From positions 1,710,083 to 1,774,082 of the forward strand of contig JAYKAV010000411.1 of the NCBI GenBank assembly GCA_035582835.1: DNA of 64,000 bases, read 5' to 3'. Position numbers and translations under genes: made by a program. Shown one piece after another: positions 58,010 through 64,000 of this stretch. Positions within the stretch are counted from its first letter, which is position 1. Each line of letters opens with the position of its first letter. The stretch is from Phoebastria nigripes. Its lineage: Eukaryota; Chordata; Aves; Procellariiformes; Diomedeidae. The notes beneath the pieces were generated by a model. That model saw only the letters and a list, made by a program, of their open reading frames with translations, did not search any database and was not told where the DNA came from.

Positions 58010-61000
58010 AGGGAGCTTCAGGTTGTCCAGTTCTCCAGTTAATTTGAAATCTGTGGGGAAAAAAGTTTGCTATTTGTTAGCATCCATCTCTCAGATTCAG
58101 CAGGTCATTGTCAATAGGACAGCTTAGAACTGGAAGATTACTGAACTGGAAATATGGTTCAGAGTTAAGATGCAGTATTTCAGTGAGGGGGGCTGATGTA
58201 TCAGTGAACACATACAAAGATGCTAAAGAAGTTTACGGGTAGATATCAAGGTCTTATTCACTCCTAAAATCGCTAGCCTGTCTTGTATATTCAAGCTTCC
58301 GGTTTTCTGTTTAAACCAATATTTATACAGAATGAAAATATTCACACTATAAAATTTTTAATATATAAACCCCACTATCCTCCTAATTATTCAGTCAGCT
58401 GTTTGGACATGTGCACTGACAGAGACAGTAGAAAGAAACAGTGGCTCGAGTGTTTTTTAGTGTGAAGGGTGTTTTTATCTGTGTTAGCAACCGTTCAGGA
58501 GGCAGCAAGCCCTTAATAATAAATATTTTCTTATCCTGATTTTGTTTTATTTTTTTTTCCTGTTTCCTTATTTCTATACTTGCCCATCAACTTCATGCCA
58601 GTCTTGGTCAGTCTCATCTAAGGGATCAGAGGCAGTGAAAACTGTCCAGTTTCTGGGTGCTTTTTTTTTTTTTCTACCACATGGCTTTGTTTATAGGACT
58701 TTTTTATTTCTATAAAGAGCCCTTCATTGCAGAGAATCCCCGGCACCTTTAGTGGATTTACTGAGAAGCACCAAAACAGTTTTTAACGTGTTGCAAAAAT
58801 GCAGTCACCTCTGAGGAGGTGTTATTTTTGCAGTTTGGGACAAGGTGTAAGACAAAAATATCTGCCTGAACTCGGAGCGTGGAGCACAGGGAGGTGAATT
58901 TCTAGGATGCTGGTAGGTTTCTGGAGTTAAAAGAGGATGTAGAAGGGCTCCGTGTGTTTAGGTATTAGCTTGGGTCTTATCTGAGAGATGGCATCTCCCC
59001 AACCCCTTTTCTCATGTTATAAAATTGAGTATAGTTTTGGGGAACAGTATGCAGGCTGTTGGGTCAGAAAGTAATCCTCCTCCTTGGTGGCTCCCTCTAA
59101 AATACTAACCAGATTGAAAGAATATTGATCCTTTTGGTGTGGTGTTTCAGAAGGGCTGAGCATACAAGTGGGAGCCCATACCCAGCAAAGCACAATGAAA
59201 TTTCAGTGTGTAGAAGGCTCTGCTCGTGCTGAGGTAATGAAGGACCCCACAGCTGTGTTCCTCCAAGGTTTCTCATAGTAATTTTCCATGAAGCTATGGA
59301 AAAATATTTATCCTTCCTTCTATAAACATGTCTGTAGGAGATTTAAGGGAAGGCGTGCATGCAGACGCACACAGAAAAAGTCCCCTTGCATAGCCATAAT
59401 TAAAAAAAGTCTATGTTTTAATATTCCAGGAGGTTACAAAAAACCCTGTGTTTTCTTTGTCACCCGCTCCGTTTTTGTGTGTAATTACACACAATATATG
59501 TAGTAGAGAAGTCTAAGGTTCTCATGACCTCTGTGGCAATCCACGTACTGGGAGGACCATCCTCTGGGATAGTATAGATTAAAGAAACTGTACTTATTTC
59601 ATGTCCTTCAGTAAGTCAGGGGTGCAGAACATGAAAATAAATGCTTGTGAGGATGACCCACCTCTCTCTTTATTCCCTCCTTGCTCACGTATATCTGGAT
59701 TTCTTGTCTCTCCTTTCAGGAGCAGTCTTCACACACTTCCCACCTCCATGTAATCAGCGATATTTCATTGCAGCAAAGCCCTTCTTAATAGTGAGGCTGG
59801 TGCTTTTATCTGCAATTATGTCTCCCTAGCATCTTGGCAACATGCACAGGAAGGTAAAAAGGGAGAGCTGAGCACATGCATACCCTCAAATGGAAAGTTG
59901 TGTTTATGTGGTTGTGGTTATGGTCGGACAGTAACCAGCTTTGCATTCCTGGGCATACACAAGAGATGTGTCTGAATTTTCTGAGTCTGCCCGTTCACTC
60001 AACGTTATTTCAACAAAAGGTCTTTGATCGGGTCACACAGTGTAAGATAAGAAAGGAGTCCTTTGGCCAGGCACTGTTTCTATTGCTGATTCACAGATAT
60101 AGGACCAAAAAGGGTGGGCACAGATGCGAATGACTTTTCTGTAGGAGGTAGAACCTGAATAATCTTCCTGAGTCTAAGTGGGGATGGACTGGCCGTTACT
60201 GGAGCAAATCTTTCTTCAAGCCCAATCAAGTAGGAAATGATGTTATTTTTCTCTGCAACAGGCAGCTTTTCCTAAAAATAATAATAATAAAAACCAACCA
60301 AACCTGTCATGTAGAGCCAGTCAAACCTATAATATCAGTTTTGTGAAGAATCATGCCACTTTGCAATTTGTTCCTGATCTGCAGTTGAAATGAAAATTAC
60401 CATTTTTGAGAGTTCTTCACTCACCATCACTTTCCCAAAGTTTTAATTTCTGAATTGTTGTCTGTTAAATGTTCAAAATAGTGTCAAGGTGTTTCCGTGC
60501 CAAACCTATGTGATATTTTGACTTAGAATAGGAATGGTATTTCAATCAACAGATGAATACTGTCGTAACAGTATTTCTAACAAACAAACAACCCCCATCC
60601 CATAGTAATTCTGCTATTCTGTGCTCATATTGTAGGCAATAGTATAGGAATAAGAAACACGAAAGGTCATATAATGGGTTTTTAAATGACATTTCTTAAG
60701 TTTCCTCAATTAAATTTTAAATACTTTTTCCTGTGGGGCTTTCCCTAGCATTAATTGAATTTTAAGAAGAAATTGTGGTTTTATCAAAACAGACTTTTGG
60801 AAAGCTATTCTGCCCATATTTAATACTCATCAGCTGGGTTTTTTCCCTTTCTTGCCTTTGAAAAATGCTGGTGGTTGTTTTTGTTGTTGTTGTTTTGACT
60901 GAAACATCAAATTTTAATAGTGAAAATCTGTAATTGTTAAAGAGCCTCTGGCAAGGAGGAGACCACTAGGAGTGCTAGCCCTGATATCATGATGAATTTC

Positions 61001-64000
61001 TGCTTGTAACATTTATCACTCGTATCATAAATGGGGATATCATGGGCCGTAACCACATCCTGCTGTAAACTACTGTGTTATGCAGGCCAAAGGGACTCAG
61101 CTGTTTCTATAAGAGGAGGATTATGCCTTCAACAATTATAAAGACATCAGCCGTGGTAAGGAAGCTCAGGTGATGGAGTGCTATCCTGCTCCAAGCTAAG
61201 CTATTCTACTGATACTTTTTTTTCAGTTCAGAACTTGTTGCCCTCTTTTGGTCTGAATATTATTTTTGTTTCAGCTTCCAGACACTGTCTTTTTCTGCCA
61301 AATTACGGATCTATATGACCTCTATGACTATTCACATTCCCTGTTGGTAACTGAAAATTGTAAAATATATTTAACTTTCATTTTGATGTGCTGTGTTGAT
61401 CCTCTTACATCTATCAGTGTCAAGCCTCTCCAGGTCTCCAGACTTGCACTTGGCCAATAATGGTCTCATGAGGTCTGGGAACACAATGGAGCCCCATTTT
61501 TTACAATGTTCCTAACTGTAGGACTGCTTTAGCATCATGCTATTCAGATGAATTTACTATGGAAGCTGTTAGAGAACAGGCCAGAAGACTGATCAGTCTT
61601 TGTTACTGCTTATCATGTTTTTGTCACTTTCAAATGTTACCTGCAGTTATTTTACACGTACTTATTTCTTTGGGTTGTTAATATGGATATCAGAGTGTAT
61701 TGAGCACAACATGGACAGTTACAGGATTTCACTAGAAACGCATCCTCTGGCTGAAGGCCACCATGCTGCTAGTCTGTACTGCCCTGTGTGAGCCCTAGGT
61801 GGATATGAAGAACTGCTGGTTTTAGTGAGACTCTGTAAAGCACAGGGAGCTGCCATTATAAAGCACCTCGTGAAATCACGGATCTAGATCAGAATTTCTG
61901 TAAGACAGAGATCACATTGCCACTTTCTTGTTTTACATATTGTGTGCAAAATCTTGCAGTGTAATTATTTATAGGGGCAATTACTTTATTCTGCCTGCCA
62001 CTGAAATTCCCTTTCCTGCCTGAGCAGCAGTACGTTTGAAGAAAGCTGTCTCCAGGGTCGTCATTCTCCCTTGCTTGTGCCTGATACTTCTGACTTAATA
62101 GCACTTGGCAGAGCTGAATTTGACCTTAGCTTGCTCAGGGCTGACTACCATCGATTCCAAGTTACAACACGTAACGAAGCTGGGGATCTTATTGCCACAA
62201 GGAATCAACACACCTCAAGGTCTTAGCAGGATCCTAGAAAGAAACAGAAGCTGATTTGTATGCAAGCAGATGAATAAGAACGTCCATAATTATGTGAAGA
62301 AGATACTGGCCCGTCATACAGAAGACCTTCTTTTTCTAGATTGCCATCACTCCTCTTTCATCCCTTCCTGCTTTACTTTTCCCCTTCTCCTCCTTCCTCT
62401 AGCATACCGTAGTGCTTCAGTCTACCTATGTTTTAATTTGTACAACAGCTATATGGTATCAAACAATATTCTAGCTGGTTCTCATTGTAATATAAATAAA
62501 AAGTACTATTCGATTCCTGTGACCAATATATAACATTAATTCAGAGGAAGGAGTTTTCAGTAAAATAATCAAACTGCGTGTTCAGTCAGCAGTAGAAGGC
62601 GAATAATTTAAGTAGGACAGTTGTAGCCATTCCTCTCTTCTTAGGGGATTTACGCCCACATAACTGGGGAATGTGTTGAGCCCTGTGTCTCACTGTCTAC
62701 TACTTCTAGTAGCCCTTCGCTTTTATATTGGCTAAGCCTTATTTAAATATTGGCCCTGTCAAGCTGGGAAGAAACAGAAAGGACAACTGCAAGAATGAGA
62801 CAAAATATGATGTAACGATGCTAAAATAAACATGGTACAGGAAAGGCAAGAAAGTCGAGCTCAGTGAAAGCCGTAGAACAAGCTGGAAATCTTCGGATGG
62901 AAGGTTTTTGCAACGGAAAATGCTGATTCATCCAGCCCTTTGCAAAAAGGTGTTAATTTCAAATAAACCTTATTTAGGAGGAGTGATTGAAAACCATTTC
63001 CATAACATTACAGTCTACCTTTGAAGGTCTGAAATTACTTCAGTTTTGTCTTTGATATTATTCAGTCTGTTTTGAAATTTTGATTGGCTGGGAATTTCAA
63101 TTTCTGTTTAGCTTTTGCTCTTTTTCAGAATGGATTTGTTAATTAACGGTGTTTGATTTCTTTTTTTTTTTTTTTTTTTAAATAGAAATGCTGGCTTTTC
63201 CCACAAAGGGAAAAAAATAGTTAGGTTATGCAAGTCAATTATAAGGAGAGGGTAGTTGAGCAAGAATAACCTGAAGGGAAAAGTCTACGAACAAAGTAGA
63301 GAAAATCTTGTACAACGGTACCTACAGCAGCACCTGATGCTGAACCAGGCGTTTGGGTGGCAGGATCTCCAGGGCACCCAGCACTGGACGTACGTAACCA
63401 GGCTGTCAGGGTATTTTGGTGAGAGCTCAGCCCTGCGTGGTGGCCAGCGAAGTCTGTCACTGGGTTTCAGCAGGAAAAACCTGAGCTTCTCTTTCCCCGT
63501 GACTTTCTTATCTCAGTTTGCCTTTTGAAAACCAAGAGAAGAGGATGGTCCCAACTGGCCACAGTCCCTTCCCATGGCATAGGATGGCAAACTTGCTTTG
63601 CTGCTTGGTGTCTGCACTCTTCAAAGCTTGAAAGGAGCTAGCAGGGTTGATCCGCCCGTGTTACTGGCATTTGTACATTTTAACCTCATGGTCCTGTGGG
63701 GCTCACTTTGTGATTTCTGGCCACTCAGGGGTGACCATCCCAGAGCACTACTAGAAAATGCTGCGCTTCCTTACAGCCAGGACAAAGTGGGTAGGGAGAC
63801 TGACCTTGGAGACCAGAAAAGGAAAGCAGGATGAAAAGAGATATGGTTTTTGTAGTCTGGCTTCTAGCCAGATGAGTAACAGCCACCTTTCATTTAAAAT
63901 ACAGGTAGGAACAACCAAGGAGGTCTGGGGTGGGGGGCAGGGGTAACACTGTGTGGGGTTTTGCTTGGGGAAACTGAGCCAGAGAGAAACAGTAAATGCC
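58010..64000. other. Gene-free interval to the right edge
   Basis: No exon or RNA gene recognised. ORFs are short (at most about 90 codons) without recognisable domains. Small T tracts occur near 58661-58673 and 63161-63179. Nothing marks the start of another gene before position 64000. Confidence 0.5.

Noticed and set aside
57543..58127. 194-codon + ORF
   Set aside because: It is the antisense of the CR1 reverse-transcriptase ORF, whose minus-strand reading is clearly the real one.
1..64000. tRNA, rRNA, CRISPR array, endogenous retrovirus, prokaryotic-type operons
   Set aside because: Looked for on both strands. No cloverleaf with A/B boxes, no regularly spaced identical repeats, no LTR pair or retroviral protein motifs, and no operon-like ORF packing.

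Overview
The window looks like vertebrate nuclear DNA, most probably from a bird. Three things point there: a CpG-dense coding block for the CCCH zinc-finger protein ZFP36L2 at the left edge, LINE copies of the CR1 class (one ending in the ATTCTACG-type octamer tail usual for avian CR1), and old SINE relics of the kind shared by birds, turtles and crocodilians. A non-avian sauropsid cannot be excluded from sequence alone.

Layout: (1) Positions 3-1436 (+) hold the long last coding exon of ZFP36L2, an RNA-binding protein that drives decay of AU-rich-element mRNAs. The first exon lies left of the window. (2) Positions 1437 to about 3404 are its 3' UTR, with AU-rich elements, a Pumilio-type site, an internal A41 tract, one proximal polyadenylation signal (1910) and the main signal (3388). 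(3) From about 3424 to 64000 I find no supportable protein-coding exon, tRNA, rRNA or CRISPR array. This fits the large gene-poor interval that lies 3' of ZFP36L2 in other amniotes (known from mammals: the HAAO side of the locus), but that synteny is inferred. The ORFs reported in this part are short, often overlap one another on both strands, and many are translated homopolymers.

The gene-free part holds two CR1 copies (a degraded + copy at about 30975-31520, and a much better preserved - copy at 57143-58003 that still reads through the C-terminal end of the CR1 reverse-transcriptase ORF), several MIR/CORE-SINE-like relics, and at least five relics of what seems to be a self-complementary repeat family with a TTGACTTCAATGG-like core. 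It also holds many T-rich and TG-rich tracts that lie mostly on the + strand, and a few candidate regulatory clusters.

The most striking unexplained signals are a perfect, spacer-free 32-bp palindrome at 43346-43377, an undiverged 43-bp tandem duplication at 49136-49209, an inverted pair of old SINEs at 21768-22068, and a homeodomain-core cluster at 46484-46643. I did not find a novel multi-gene system, and the sequence gives no support for one.
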